A stretch of 64,000 nt of DNA from Sinorhizobium shofinae (GTDB lineage Bacteria; Pseudomonadota; Alphaproteobacteria; Rhizobiales; Rhizobiaceae), in the NCBI GenBank assembly GCA_001704765.1, contig MBFK01000121.1, positions 1 through 64,000 on the forward strand. The letters are read 5' to 3'. Below are positions 11,561 to 19,084 of this stretch, piece after piece (the first letter of the stretch is position 1; the number at the start of each line of letters is the position of its first letter). The notes beneath the pieces were generated by a model. It was not told the origin of the DNA. It worked only from the letters and a program-made list of their open reading frames with translations, and made no database searches. Made by a program: the position numbers and the translations under genes.

Positions 11561-11989
11561 TTCCACCTCCCCAGCAGAAAACATATAGGCCGGCTATCAA
11601 GTGCTTGAAACCCCAGCATTTAAGGGGCTTGTGGGCCGACGGGACGAAGAACGGGGCGTCACGGATGGCAACAACCTTGGATAGGGAAGCCACGGCTCGG
11701 CCGAGATATGAGAACAGGCACCCCAGTCCCTCGCCCGCATTCCGCGCCAATCCGTAAGTCCGGCTTCGCGAAATTGCGGACAAACGGAAAATCCTGCGCT
11801 AGATTGAAGAGCCTTACCCGCAGACGCGCACAGAGGGTGCGCGGAACCGGGCCATGGCCGACGACGTTTTTGCATTGAATCTCGAAGGCGGGAGGAGCAG
11901 TGCGCGAGGGAGCCCTCCACCCGGCTGTCGGTACCGAAATCGCGGCGCTCCGGGACTTGTCCGGGACGTCGCACCCCAGGAGGAGAAGC
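11561..11989. other. Gene-free region before the DUF982 gene
   Basis: No gene is supported in these 430 bases; open frames on the minus strand here are rich in Arg/Pro/Ser and look like shadows. The end carries the very strong ribosome binding site (caggaggag) of the following gene. Confidence 0.4.
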
Positions 11990-12229
11990 ATGCATCAAGT
12001 GTTGTGGAACCGTCCCATCGAGCTTGGATTGACTGGCGGTGATGTACGCATGGTTAAGGGGCCGTCCGATGCGCTCGCGTGCCTTGCGGGGCAATGGCCC
12101 CACCGTGGTCCCTATTACGTCGCGGCGCGCAGCGCCTGCCGCGCGGCAATCGCCGGTCGGCGGACTCCTGACGAGGCCCGCAGGCTGTTCATTTTCGCGG
12201 TTGAGGAAGCGCACCTGACGGCTCATTGA
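11990..12229 (+). CDS. DUF982 family protein
   Basis: This 79-residue protein fits DUF982, a family of very small proteins abundant in rhizobia and with no established function. The pattern is an early Trp-x-x-Pro-(hydrophobic), then SPSDALACLAGQWP-like sequence (here GPSDALACLAGQWPHRG), YVAARSACRAAIAG and a C-terminal helix ARRLFIFAVEEAHL. ATG 11990 follows caggaggagaagc, an almost ideal ribosome binding site, and is preferred over the in-frame ATG at 11900. Confidence 0.82.
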   Translation: MHQVLWNRPIELGLTGGDVRMVKGPSDALACLAGQWPHRGPYYVAARSACRAAIAGRRTPDEARRLFIFAVEEAHLTAH

Positions 12230-12641
12230 GCCGACGAGACGCTTCCCAAGCACGCCAGTGTTCAGCGTCTGTTTACGGCGAGGCCTTTATTGTTGCGATA
12301 TGCCAGCCGGAAACGCCTCAGTAGGCAGGAATTGTATTATTTATAGATAGATCTCGCCTCACATAAATAGTATTAATAACGCCAGCGGATCGCTTTGCTT
12401 GAAGACCAAGGCCCTTTCTAATATAAGCTATTGCGCAAACTTTAAGTCATCAGCAACCTTCGGGCCCGGCCAGCTGCGCGGCCGATCTTGAAATGACTCG
12501 GAAATCTCCGCGAAACCGCCAGATTTCTGTCGTGAATTGTTCATTTAAAGGACTTATATTCTGAGGTGCCTCATAAAGAACAAGTTCGGAGCGTTTAACT
12601 CCGGACAAAAAGGGACAAGAAAATAATACGGGAGAGTCATC
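12230..12641. other. AT-rich gene-free region
   Basis: About 410 bases, distinctly AT-richer than the surroundings (12330-12440), contain no supported gene. A hairpin gttcggag/ctccggac lies at 12584-12606, just before the ribosome binding site of the next small gene, and could be leader structure. The AT-rich part probably holds promoters. Confidence 0.4.
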
Positions 12642-12851
12642 ATGATGAGTGAGAGCAATCTCCGACGCATCGTCGAAGTCAGCATGAAGCGCGAAACCGG
12701 CCGCAAGGACATCGGCATCATGACCGTACGCCAGGCCCTTGAACTTCCCGAAGTACCGAGCCTCGAATACAGCCATCCGGAACTCAACTCGCGCTCGGAC
12801 GGTCGCTTTCTTACCCGCGACCAGCTTGAAGCCTATGCCCGCTGCGCCTAA
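12642..12851 (+). CDS. Hypothetical protein, 69 residues
   Basis: A short soluble protein starts at one of two adjacent ATG codons after cgggagagtcatc. It contains a basic N-terminal helix (NLRRIVEVSMKRETGRKD) and an acidic/Pro middle (ALELPEVPSLEYSHPEL). I do not recognise a family. Support comes from the ribosome binding site and from protein-like composition; the opposite-strand frame is Ser/Arg-rich and rejected. Confidence 0.5.
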   Translation: MMSESNLRRIVEVSMKRETGRKDIGIMTVRQALELPEVPSLEYSHPELNSRSDGRFLTRDQLEAYARCA

Positions 12852-12941
12852 CCTCAGACCGCGCGGGCCCAATAAATCATCATCGGCATAAGTTTGCCTA
12901 TTGCCGCAGCCTGTCCGGCTGCTAACGTCCTACCAAAGATT

Positions 12942-12987
12942 CGCTACAGCACCACCGTCCACGCCGGCATGGAAGGTCGCTGTAGCG
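12942..12987. repeat. Inverted repeat related to a dispersed element
   Basis: Nine-base inverted arms (cgctacagc, 12942-12950, and gctgtagcg, 12979-12987) flank 28 bases. The sequence aaggtcgctgtagcg also occurs in the dispersed element at 14394-14497 and 50808-50924, so this may be a fragment of it. Confidence 0.4.
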
Positions 12988-13050
12988 TTTCGACTTCCCG
13001 CATAAATCTTTCGCTCGGCGCCAGCCGGGTCATGCGAGAACCGGACGACC

Positions 13051-13737
13051 ATGGAAACCGTCATACCGCCCTCACCGCCTGTCCTTTTGCCAATTTCCGA
13101 GAGCCCTGTCGGCTTTCCTGTGCGGCGGGTCTACTGCGTTGGCCGTAACTATGCTGCCCATGCGCGCGAGATGGGACATGATCCCGAGCGCGAACCGCCC
13201 TTCTTTTTCCAGAAGAACGCTGACAACCTGCTACCGCCCGGCCAGGATTTCCCCTACCCGCCGCTCTCATCGGACGTGCACCATGAGGTGGAACTGGTCG
13301 TTGCCCTGCGGAACGGCGGTGCGGACATCCCGATCGAGGAAGCAATCGCGCATGTCTATGGCTACGGCGTCGGTATAGATTTCACTCGCCGCGACCTGCA
13401 GGCGCAGGCGAAGGAGGCTGGCCGGCCCTGGACCGCGGCCAAGGCATTCGAGCATTCCGCGCCGATCTCCGCGATCGCCCCGGCGACGGCGGTCGGCCAC
13501 CCGACGAGCGGCAATATCTGGCTGAAGGTCAATGGCGAGATGCGCCAACAGGGCGATCTCGCCCAGATGATCTGGACGGTGCCAGAGATCATCGCCGAGC
13601 TCTCGCGCCTCTTCACACTGGCCCCCGGCGACATCATCATGACCGGAACGCCCGCCGGCGTGGGCGCCGTGCAGCGCGGCGATGTCATCACCTGCGGCGT
13701 CGACGGCGTCGCGGCGCTCTCCGTCAAAGTCGTCTGA
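13051..13737 (+). CDS. Fumarylacetoacetate hydrolase family protein
   Basis: This 228-residue protein has the FAH C-terminal fold, whose members hydrolyse or decarboxylate acylpyruvate-type compounds with a divalent metal. Signatures are VYCVGRNYAAHAREMG near residue 27, the FFFQKNADNLLPPG loop, the metal-binding acidic pair in SSDVHHEVELVVAL (about 74-87), the third acid in GYGVGIDFTRRDLQ and the closing MTGTPAGVGAVQRGDVI. Length matches the short YcgM/FAHD1-like subgroup. A gene for a gamma carbonic anhydrase-like protein begins 58 bases downstream and is probably co-transcribed. The actual substrate is not decided by sequence. Confidence 0.9.
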   Translation: METVIPPSPPVLLPISESPVGFPVRRVYCVGRNYAAHAREMGHDPEREPPFFFQKNADNLLPPGQDFPYPPLSSDVHHEVELVVALRNGGADIPIEEAIAHVYGYGVGIDFTRRDLQAQAKEAGRPWTAAKAFEHSAPISAIAPATAVGHPTSGNIWLKVNGEMRQQGDLAQMIWTVPEIIAELSRLFTLAPGDIIMTGTPAGVGAVQRGDVITCGVDGVAALSVKVV

Positions 13738-13795
13738 TCGAGCCGGGAGGCGGGAAAGCCGCACGCGCGTTTGCTGCAAGCAGAAGGAATAAGCC

Positions 13796-14326
13796 ATGCC
13801 ATTCTACGCGCTCGGATCGCTGCAGCCGACCACGCCGCCGCAAGGCCGTTACTGGGTCGCGCCGGACGCCATTGTCATCGGCCAGGTGGAGATTGGCGAA
13901 GAGGTCGGCATCTGGTTCGGCGCGACGTTGCGCGGCGACAACGAGCCGATCCGCATTGGCGCACGCACCAATATCCAGGAGGCGGTGATCGTCCATGTCG
14001 ATCCGGGTTTTCCGGTGACGATCGGCGAAGGCTGCACCATCGGCCACAAAGCGATCGTTCACGGCTGCACGATCGGCGACAATTCGCTGATCGGCATGGG
14101 CGCCACGGTCTTGAACGGCGCCAGGATCGGCCGCAACTGCCTGGTCGGCGCCAATGCGCTGATCACCGAGGGCAAGGAATATCCAGACAATTCACTAATC
14201 ATCGGCGCACCGGCCAAGGTGATACGGACGCTCGATGACGCGGCCGTGCAGGGCCTGAAGCGCTCGGCCGAACATTATGTGAAGAATTGGCAGCGCTACG
14301 CGGCACAGCTTAGCCGACTGGATTGA
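13796..14326 (+). CDS. Gamma-class carbonic anhydrase-like hexapeptide protein
   Basis: This 176-residue left-handed beta-helix protein forms trimers. Hexapeptide repeats run from about residue 18 to 130. The three zinc-ligand His positions of the gamma-carbonic-anhydrase family are seen in VIVHVDPG, CTIGHKAIVHGCTIG. The usual GMGATVLNGARIG motif is present. The C-terminus is a short helix. Ribosome binding site gaagga precedes ATG 13796. Whether it hydrates CO2 or acts as a PaaY/CaiE-like thioesterase or transferase cannot be told. Confidence 0.88.
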   Translation: MPFYALGSLQPTTPPQGRYWVAPDAIVIGQVEIGEEVGIWFGATLRGDNEPIRIGARTNIQEAVIVHVDPGFPVTIGEGCTIGHKAIVHGCTIGDNSLIGMGATVLNGARIGRNCLVGANALITEGKEYPDNSLIIGAPAKVIRTLDDAAVQGLKRSAEHYVKNWQRYAAQLSRLD

Positions 14327-14393
14327 TCCTTCAAGCAGAACGGGGCATGGGCGCGGCGAGCGCATTGCGCTATGCTCGGGCCGCCGATCCCCT

Positions 14394-14497
14394 ATAGCGC
14401 CGTGCGTCCTACCAGACGCACAAAGGTCGCTGTTGCACTTCGAATTGCGGTATGTTTTTTCCTTAAATCGGCTCCGATTTGAGGACACATGCCGTAG
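14394..14497. repeat. Dispersed intergenic element, copy 1
   Basis: This reads gcgccgtgcgt...agacgcacaaaggtcgctg, then an inverted repeat tccttaaatcgg-ct-ccgatttgagga. The same series of blocks occurs in reverse orientation at 50808-50924, which marks it as a dispersed repeat. It sits directly before the phytochelatin-synthase-like gene and may carry or displace its promoter. Confidence 0.75.
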
Positions 14498-14509
14498 AAA
14501 GTCAGAGCA

Positions 14510-15163
14510 ATGAGGCGTGGACTTCTCGTCGGTGCCGCAATTGGTCTCGCCGCCGTCCTCAGCGGCGCCTATGTCTTGCGTCCGGCCGACGTCTCGCCTG
14601 CAGCGATCCGCGCCTCAGTCGACCAATCGCCTGAACTGCTGAACCGCGCCTGGAGCTTGCCGGTCGCGTCGAGCTACGGGCGAAGTCTGACCTGGCAGGC
14701 AAATGGCTCCTTCTGCGGCCCCGCCAGCGTCGCCAACCTCTTTCGCTCCATGAGAGAAGAGGAGACGAGCGAAGCCGAGGTCCTCGAGGGGACCGGCTGG
14801 TGCCGCCTCGGTTTCTGCTGGATGGGGCTGACGCTCGACGAGCTTGCCGAGGTGGCCCGAGCCCATACGGAGCGTCACGTGACAGTGTTGCGCGATCTGA
14901 CGCCGGACGAGTTTCTCCGCCATTTGCGGGCGAGCAACGATCCGCACAAGCGCTATATCGTCAACTTTTCACGAGAGGCGATCTTCGGCGCGGGCGTCGG
15001 CCATCACTCGCCGATCGGCGGTTATCTCGAGGCGGAAGATCTGGTTTTCGTCCTGGACGTGAACGAGCGCTTCAGGCCCTGGCTCGTCCCGCGTGAAAAG
15101 CTCTATTCGGCGGTCGACACGTTGGACGGCGACCACAAGCGCGGTCTGCTGCTTATCGAATAG
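14510..15163 (+). CDS. Secreted phytochelatin synthase-like cysteine protease
   Basis: Phytochelatin synthases are papain-like enzymes acting on glutathione; bacterial short forms mostly hydrolyse it to gamma-Glu-Cys. The catalytic triad is visible: Cys69 in SFCGPASVAN, His165 in GHHSPIGGY and Asp183 in FVLDVNERF. An N-terminal hydrophobic segment (about residues 4-23) implies a signal peptide or membrane anchor, so it acts in the periplasm. It has 217 residues, i.e. only the catalytic half without the Cys-rich plant C-terminus. It converges on the zur-znuBC operon, with 12 bases between stops, which fits a link to metal handling but does not prove it. No ribosome binding site of note. Confidence 0.9.
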   Translation: MRRGLLVGAAIGLAAVLSGAYVLRPADVSPAAIRASVDQSPELLNRAWSLPVASSYGRSLTWQANGSFCGPASVANLFRSMREEETSEAEVLEGTGWCRLGFCWMGLTLDELAEVARAHTERHVTVLRDLTPDEFLRHLRASNDPHKRYIVNFSREAIFGAGVGHHSPIGGYLEAEDLVFVLDVNERFRPWLVPREKLYSAVDTLDGDHKRGLLLIE

Positions 15164-15175
15164 GTCGCGATGTGC

Positions 15176-15571
15176 TCAGGCGCAGCTCTTGCAGTGTCCG
15201 CGGATCTCGATGGTCGTCTTCTCGGTCTTGAAGCTCTGGGCGCGAACCAGCGCCGACAGTCGCTGTTCGATCGCCTCATCGTGGAATTCCGTCACCTGCC
15301 CGCAGCCCTCGCAGATGGTGAAGGCTGTGACGCCGTGGTCGTGCTCATGCTCATGCGGGCAGGTGCAAGCCACGAAGGCATTGAGGCTTTCCAGCCGATG
15401 GACGAGGCCATATTCCAAGAGCTTGTCGAGGGCGCGATAGACCTGGAGCGGCGCCCGGAAGCCCTGGTCCCTGAGCTTGTCGAGGATCGTATAGGCGCTC
15501 ATCGGTCCGTCCGAATGAGCGAGCGCACCCATCACCAGCGACTGGTTTTTCGTCAATTGGGGCGTACCCAT
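15176..15571 (-). CDS. zur: Fur-family zinc uptake regulator
   Basis: This 131-residue Fur-family repressor probably shuts off zinc uptake when zinc is sufficient. It has the winged-helix part (LTKNQSLVMGALAHSDGPMS... APLQVYRALDKLLEYGLVHR) and two CxxC pairs for the structural zinc (CEGCGQ and CKSC at the very end), plus a Cys/His-rich loop (CTCPHEHEHDH) for sensing. ATG 15571 overlaps the stop of znuB as TGATG and follows ggagg, so it is translated in coupling with znuB. Zur rather than Fur is inferred from the operon. Confidence 0.92.
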   Translation of the reverse strand: MGTPQLTKNQSLVMGALAHSDGPMSAYTILDKLRDQGFRAPLQVYRALDKLLEYGLVHRLESLNAFVACTCPHEHEHDHGVTAFTICEGCGQVTEFHDEAIEQRLSALVRAQSFKTEKTTIEIRGHCKSCA

Positions 15572-16392
15572 CAGTGTCCTCCATGCGAAGAATGTGACGC
15601 GCGCTCCGGCCAACCGACAGGCAGCAGACTCAGCACGAAAAGCGCCAGCGCAGCAACCACGATAGACGGTCCGGACGGCGTATCCCAGTGGAGCGAGCCG
15701 AAAAGGCCGCCGGCTGCGGCAACGGCGCCGATCAGCGAGGCGAGAATCGCCATGACTTCCGGCGACGTGGCGAAGCGGCGCGCAGTCGCTGCCGGGATGA
15801 TCAGCAGCGAGGTGATAAGGAGAATACCGACGATCTTCATGGCGATCGCGATCACCAGCGCCATCAAGAGCATGAAGAAGAGACGCGCCCTTTCCGGGTT
15901 CAGCCCCTCGGCCTCCGCCAATTCAGGATTGACGGTCGAGGCGAGCAGCGGCCGCCAGAGATAGACGAGCGCGAGGATCACCAGGATGCCGCCGCCCCAG
16001 ATGATGTCGATATCGGCCTCCGAAACGGCCAGGATATCGCCGAAGAGGAAGCCGACGAGGTCGATGCGGACCCAGGTCATGAAGGCGACGATGACGAGGC
16101 CAATCGACAGGGCCGAATGCGACAGGATGCCGAGCAGCGCGTCCGTCGACAGCGCGCCGCGCTTCTGCAGGAAGAGAAGCAGCATCGAGACCACGGAGGC
16201 GACGATAAAGACGCTGACCATCAGATTGAGTTTGAGAAGCAGCGACAGCGCCACGCCAAGCAGCGCCGAATGGGCCATCGTGTCGCCGAAATAAGCCATG
16301 CGCCGCCATATGACGAAGCAGCCGAGCGGCCCCGCAACCATGGCAATCCCAATGCCGGCAAGGAGCGCGCGAATGAAGAAATCGTCAAGCAC
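15571..16392 (-). CDS. znuB: High-affinity zinc ABC transporter permease
   Basis: This 273-residue inner-membrane permease of the metal ABC-3 family has about eight helices. Recognisable parts are FFIRALLAGIGIAMVAGPLGC at the start, RRMAYFGDTMAHSALLGVAL and the cytoplasmic AMKIVGILLITSLLIIPAA. GTG 16392 is chosen because homology begins there; the frame upstream is the shadow of znuC. It overlaps znuC by eight bases and zur by one. The C-terminus ends in HSSHGGH, a possible metal-binding tail. Confidence 0.94.
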   Translation of the reverse strand: MLDDFFIRALLAGIGIAMVAGPLGCFVIWRRMAYFGDTMAHSALLGVALSLLLKLNLMVSVFIVASVVSMLLLFLQKRGALSTDALLGILSHSALSIGLVIVAFMTWVRIDLVGFLFGDILAVSEADIDIIWGGGILVILALVYLWRPLLASTVNPELAEAEGLNPERARLFFMLLMALVIAIAMKIVGILLITSLLIIPAATARRFATSPEVMAILASLIGAVAAAGGLFGSLHWDTPSGPSIVVAALALFVLSLLPVGWPERASHSSHGGH

Positions 16393-17293
16393 CGCGCTTC
16401 TCCGCCGTTTCGTATCCGTGCAGGCGTGTGTGATGACCGCAGCCACAGTCCGCATCGTGGTCGTGGACGTTTTCGGCCTCGTCATGGTGATGATGGCCAT
16501 CGCCCGGGAAACAGCTCTCGGTAATGCTGCCGTCGGCGTGCAGCACCCGCCCGTCCGGCAGGTGCGTATGGTCATGGTGGTGGCTGTAGACGGCCAGCGC
16601 GCCGGCGGCCCGCCGTCCGAAAAGCTGCAGATATTCCGGGCTCTGGCTGACGGCCTGCGGCGTGCCGCGGCAGCAGACATGGCCGTTCAGGCAGACGACC
16701 GTATCGGTCTCCGCCATGACGATGTGCAGATCATGCGAGATCAACAGAATTCCGCAGCCGGTGCGGTTGCGGATCTGCTTGATCAGTTCGTAAAGCGCGA
16801 TCTCGCCGGAAAAGTCGACGCCTTGCACTGGCTCGTCGAGAACGAGCAGATCCGGCTTTCGGGCGATCGCGCGCGCAAGCAGTGCCCGTTGGAACTCACC
16901 CCCCGAGAGGTGCTGCACCTCGGCCTTGGCCATATGCAGCATGCCGGTGGACGCCAGCGCCTCCTCGATCTCGCGTCCCTTCAATGGTCCGGTTAGCGTC
17001 ATCAGCCGCTCGACCGTCAGGGGCAGGGTCCAATCGACGGCAAGCTTTTGCGGCACGTAACCGACCTTGAGGCCGGAAACTCGCTCGACATTCCCTTCGT
17101 CGGGCTTCAGTACGCCGATTGCGGTCTTCGCGGTTGTCGATTTTCCCGAGCCGTTCGGACCGATGAGGGTGACGATTTCGCCGCGACTGATCGAAAACTC
17201 GACACCACGCACGAGCCAGCGTCCATTGCGGCGCACGCCCGCATTTGTGAGGCTGACGAGCGGTGTGGTGTCTGGCGATCGGAAATTCAGCAT
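16385..17293 (-). CDS. znuC: Zinc ABC transporter ATP-binding protein with His-rich tail
   Basis: This 302-residue ATPase energises ZnuAB. Walker A GPNGSGKST, Q-loop VPQKLAV, signature LSGGEFQRALLARAI, Walker B LLVLDEPVQGVD and the switch His in LLISHDLH are all intact. The last 70 or so residues are rich in His and Asp (YSHHHDHTH, GDGHHHHDEAE, HDHDADCGCGHH), an extension common in rhizobial ZnuC that may hold zinc. ATG 17293 is the only start giving normal ABC sequence. The gene is divergent from znuA across two palindromes. Confidence 0.95.
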   Translation of the reverse strand: MLNFRSPDTTPLVSLTNAGVRRNGRWLVRGVEFSISRGEIVTLIGPNGSGKSTTAKTAIGVLKPDEGNVERVSGLKVGYVPQKLAVDWTLPLTVERLMTLTGPLKGREIEEALASTGMLHMAKAEVQHLSGGEFQRALLARAIARKPDLLVLDEPVQGVDFSGEIALYELIKQIRNRTGCGILLISHDLHIVMAETDTVVCLNGHVCCRGTPQAVSQSPEYLQLFGRRAAGALAVYSHHHDHTHLPDGRVLHADGSITESCFPGDGHHHHDEAENVHDHDADCGCGHHTRLHGYETAEKRGA

Positions 17294-17335
17294 CGAAAAA
17301 TTCCGTTTTTGGCGGTTGCCTCTGGCTATCGCACA

Positions 17336-17350
17336 CGTTATAGCATAACG
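17336..17350. promoter_or_regulatory. Probable Zur operator 1
   Basis: cgttat-agc-ataacg is a perfect palindrome with a three-base centre in the znuC-znuA divergent gap. It has the AT-rich gttat/ataac half sites of alphaproteobacterial Zur boxes. Its centre is 22 bases (about two helical turns) from the second palindrome. Confidence 0.7.
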
Positions 17351-17357
17351 CAATTGA

Positions 17358-17372
17358 TGTAATAACATTACA
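17358..17372. promoter_or_regulatory. Probable Zur operator 2
   Basis: tgtaat-aac-attaca is a perfect palindrome with a three-base centre, on the znuA side of the first. Both lie where Zur could repress both divergent promoters. Confidence 0.72.
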
Positions 17373-17456
17373 CGGCAATATCGCGCAACATCGCAAGGCA
17401 CGAAATTCGCTGAACTAACGCGCTTTGAACTTTGAACTGCAACCTCGGAGAACCCG

Positions 17457-18479
17457 ATGAAATCGACGCCTGCCCTCCTTCTGGTATCCACCGTCCTCCT
17501 ATCGTCGCCCGCCTGGGCGGAGACGCCCAACGTGGTGGCCTCGATCAAGCCGATCCATTCCCTCGTCGCGTCGATCATGCAGGGCGTCGGCGAGCCCTCC
17601 CTGATCGTCGAAGGAGCCGCCTCACCGCACACCTACAATATGAAGCCATCGAACGCAGCCGCGCTGCAGGCGGCAAAGGTGGTGTTCTGGGTCGGCCCCG
17701 GTCTCGAAATCTTCCTTGAAAAACCGCTCGAAGCACTCGGCAGCGGCGCCAGGCTGGTCGAACTCAGCGAGGCGCCCGGCATCGAAAAGCTGAAATTCCG
17801 CGAGGGCGGCGTTTTCGAGCCGCATGACGACGGCGATGAGCACGGCGAGGAAGGACACGGACACGGCGCAGAGGAGGCCAGCCATGAGGCGCATGACGCC
17901 GACACCCATGGGGCCGAAGCGGAAACCGCTGAGCACCACCACGGCCACGGTGAAGGCGAATTCGACATGCATATGTGGCTCGATCCGATGAATGCCAAGG
18001 CAATGGCCGCCGAGATCGGGAAGACGCTCGCCGAGGCCGACCCCGCCAATGCCGCGACCTACCAGGCCAATCTGGAGAAATTAAACCAAAGGCTCGACAC
18101 GCTGGACAAGAGCCTTGCCGAGACGGTTGCGCCGATCAAGGACAAGCCCTTCGTCGTCTTCCACGACGCCTATCAATACTTCGAGCATCGTTACAAGGTC
18201 AGGGTCGGCGGCTCGATCACCGTCAGCCCGGAGGTCCTGCCGGGGGCGGAGCGGCTTTCCGAAATTCACGCCAAGATCGAGGATCTCGGCGCGACCTGCG
18301 TTTTCGCCGAACCGCAATTCGAGCCGAAGCTGGTCAATGTCGTCATCGAGGGCACGCCGGCAAAATCCGGCACGCTCGACCCGGAGGCGGCCACCCTCGA
18401 GTCCGGCCCGGATCTCTACTTCCAGCTGATGGAAAACATCGGAACTTCGCTGAAGGACTGCCTTTCTTCGGCAAGCTGA
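17457..18479 (+). CDS. znuA: Periplasmic zinc-binding protein of the ZnuABC transporter
   Basis: This 340-residue cluster A-I substrate-binding protein captures zinc in the periplasm. It has a Sec signal peptide (cut after SPAWA, about residue 20), the first zinc-ligand His in SPHTYNMKPS and a long His/Glu/Asp-rich loop (about 120-170). Next come the second ligand in DMHMWLDPMNAK and third in VVFHDAYQYFEHRY, then a final Asp-rich region near LDPEAATLESGPDLYFQLM. Ribosome binding site ggag precedes ATG. The acidic/His loop is the hallmark that separates zinc from manganese family members. Confidence 0.95.
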   Translation: MKSTPALLLVSTVLLSSPAWAETPNVVASIKPIHSLVASIMQGVGEPSLIVEGAASPHTYNMKPSNAAALQAAKVVFWVGPGLEIFLEKPLEALGSGARLVELSEAPGIEKLKFREGGVFEPHDDGDEHGEEGHGHGAEEASHEAHDADTHGAEAETAEHHHGHGEGEFDMHMWLDPMNAKAMAAEIGKTLAEADPANAATYQANLEKLNQRLDTLDKSLAETVAPIKDKPFVVFHDAYQYFEHRYKVRVGGSITVSPEVLPGAERLSEIHAKIEDLGATCVFAEPQFEPKLVNVVIEGTPAKSGTLDPEAATLESGPDLYFQLMENIGTSLKDCLSSAS

Positions 18480-18589
18480 GCGCCACAGACGTCATGGGCG
18501 AGCAGCCGATCGAGCATATGCTTTTCGGCCGCGGGAAACGAACGAGGCGACCTCGATGGCCGCCTTTTCTCGGCCTGTCTCGCCTTGGT

Positions 18590-18955
18590 TCAGTAAGCCG
18601 ATGTCAAGCTGACAATGACGCCCGTTGCCAGGCTGATCAGCAGGAAGTCATTATCGACGCGCACCCATTGCTGGCCGTGCGATGGCGGCCGCAGCCTGTA
18701 GCGGCGGTAGTCGCCGACATAGACCATGTGCCGCCGCTCGGTCGGGCTCAGACGATGGCCGCGCGCCCAATGCTTCCTCTTGATGATGACACGTCGTTCG
18801 ACGCGCTTTTCGATACGCTTGTCGACATGGTGTTCGACTTGTTTACGCTTATGGCCATAACCATCCGCGACTTCGAAGGCATGAGGCGTTTGCGCCAGAG
18901 CCATCGGCGTCGTGAGGAGGTAGCTGGCGATCAGGGCGGTCATGAGGCGTTTCAT
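18590..18955 (-). CDS. RcnB-like periplasmic metal-response protein
   Basis: This 121-residue protein has a signal peptide (MKRLMTALIASYLLTTPMALAQ) and a basic/His middle part. The C-terminal RcnB-type domain reads HMVYVGDYRRYRLRPPSHGQQW, followed by DNDFLLISLATGVI. RcnB proteins modulate nickel/cobalt homeostasis in the periplasm of enterobacteria; many rhizobial copies are untested. Ribosome binding site aggaag precedes ATG 18955. It lies between znuA and the xylosidase gene and has its own palindrome-rich upstream region. Confidence 0.75.
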   Translation of the reverse strand: MKRLMTALIASYLLTTPMALAQTPHAFEVADGYGHKRKQVEHHVDKRIEKRVERRVIIKRKHWARGHRLSPTERRHMVYVGDYRRYRLRPPSHGQQWVRVDNDFLLISLATGVIVSLTSAY

Positions 18956-19023
18956 CGGGCTTCCTTTCTCTATTGCCCGGTGAAATTAGTGTCTCGGTTG
19001 TGAACTGAATACGAAAGACCGGA

Positions 19024-19070
19024 TTACATTTATGTAATAATAACCGTATCTTATAAGAATAGTCTTATAA
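19024..19070. promoter_or_regulatory. Two palindromes upstream of the RcnB-like gene
   Basis: ttacat-tt-atgtaa (19024-19037) and ttataaga-atag-tcttataa (19051-19070) are both perfect inverted repeats in an AT-rich patch 69-115 bases upstream of the RcnB-like start. The first shares the ttacat/atgtaa core with the tgtaat/attaca type sites of the znu gap, so a metal-dependent repressor is a reasonable guess. The second has a different core. Confidence 0.5.
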
Positions 19071-19084
19071 TCCACTCTCACCCG

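Noticed and set aside
11597..12253. 218-codon minus-strand frame over the DUF982 gene
   Set aside because: Rich in Arg/Pro/Ser without family features, while the plus-strand DUF982 gene has an ideal ribosome binding site.
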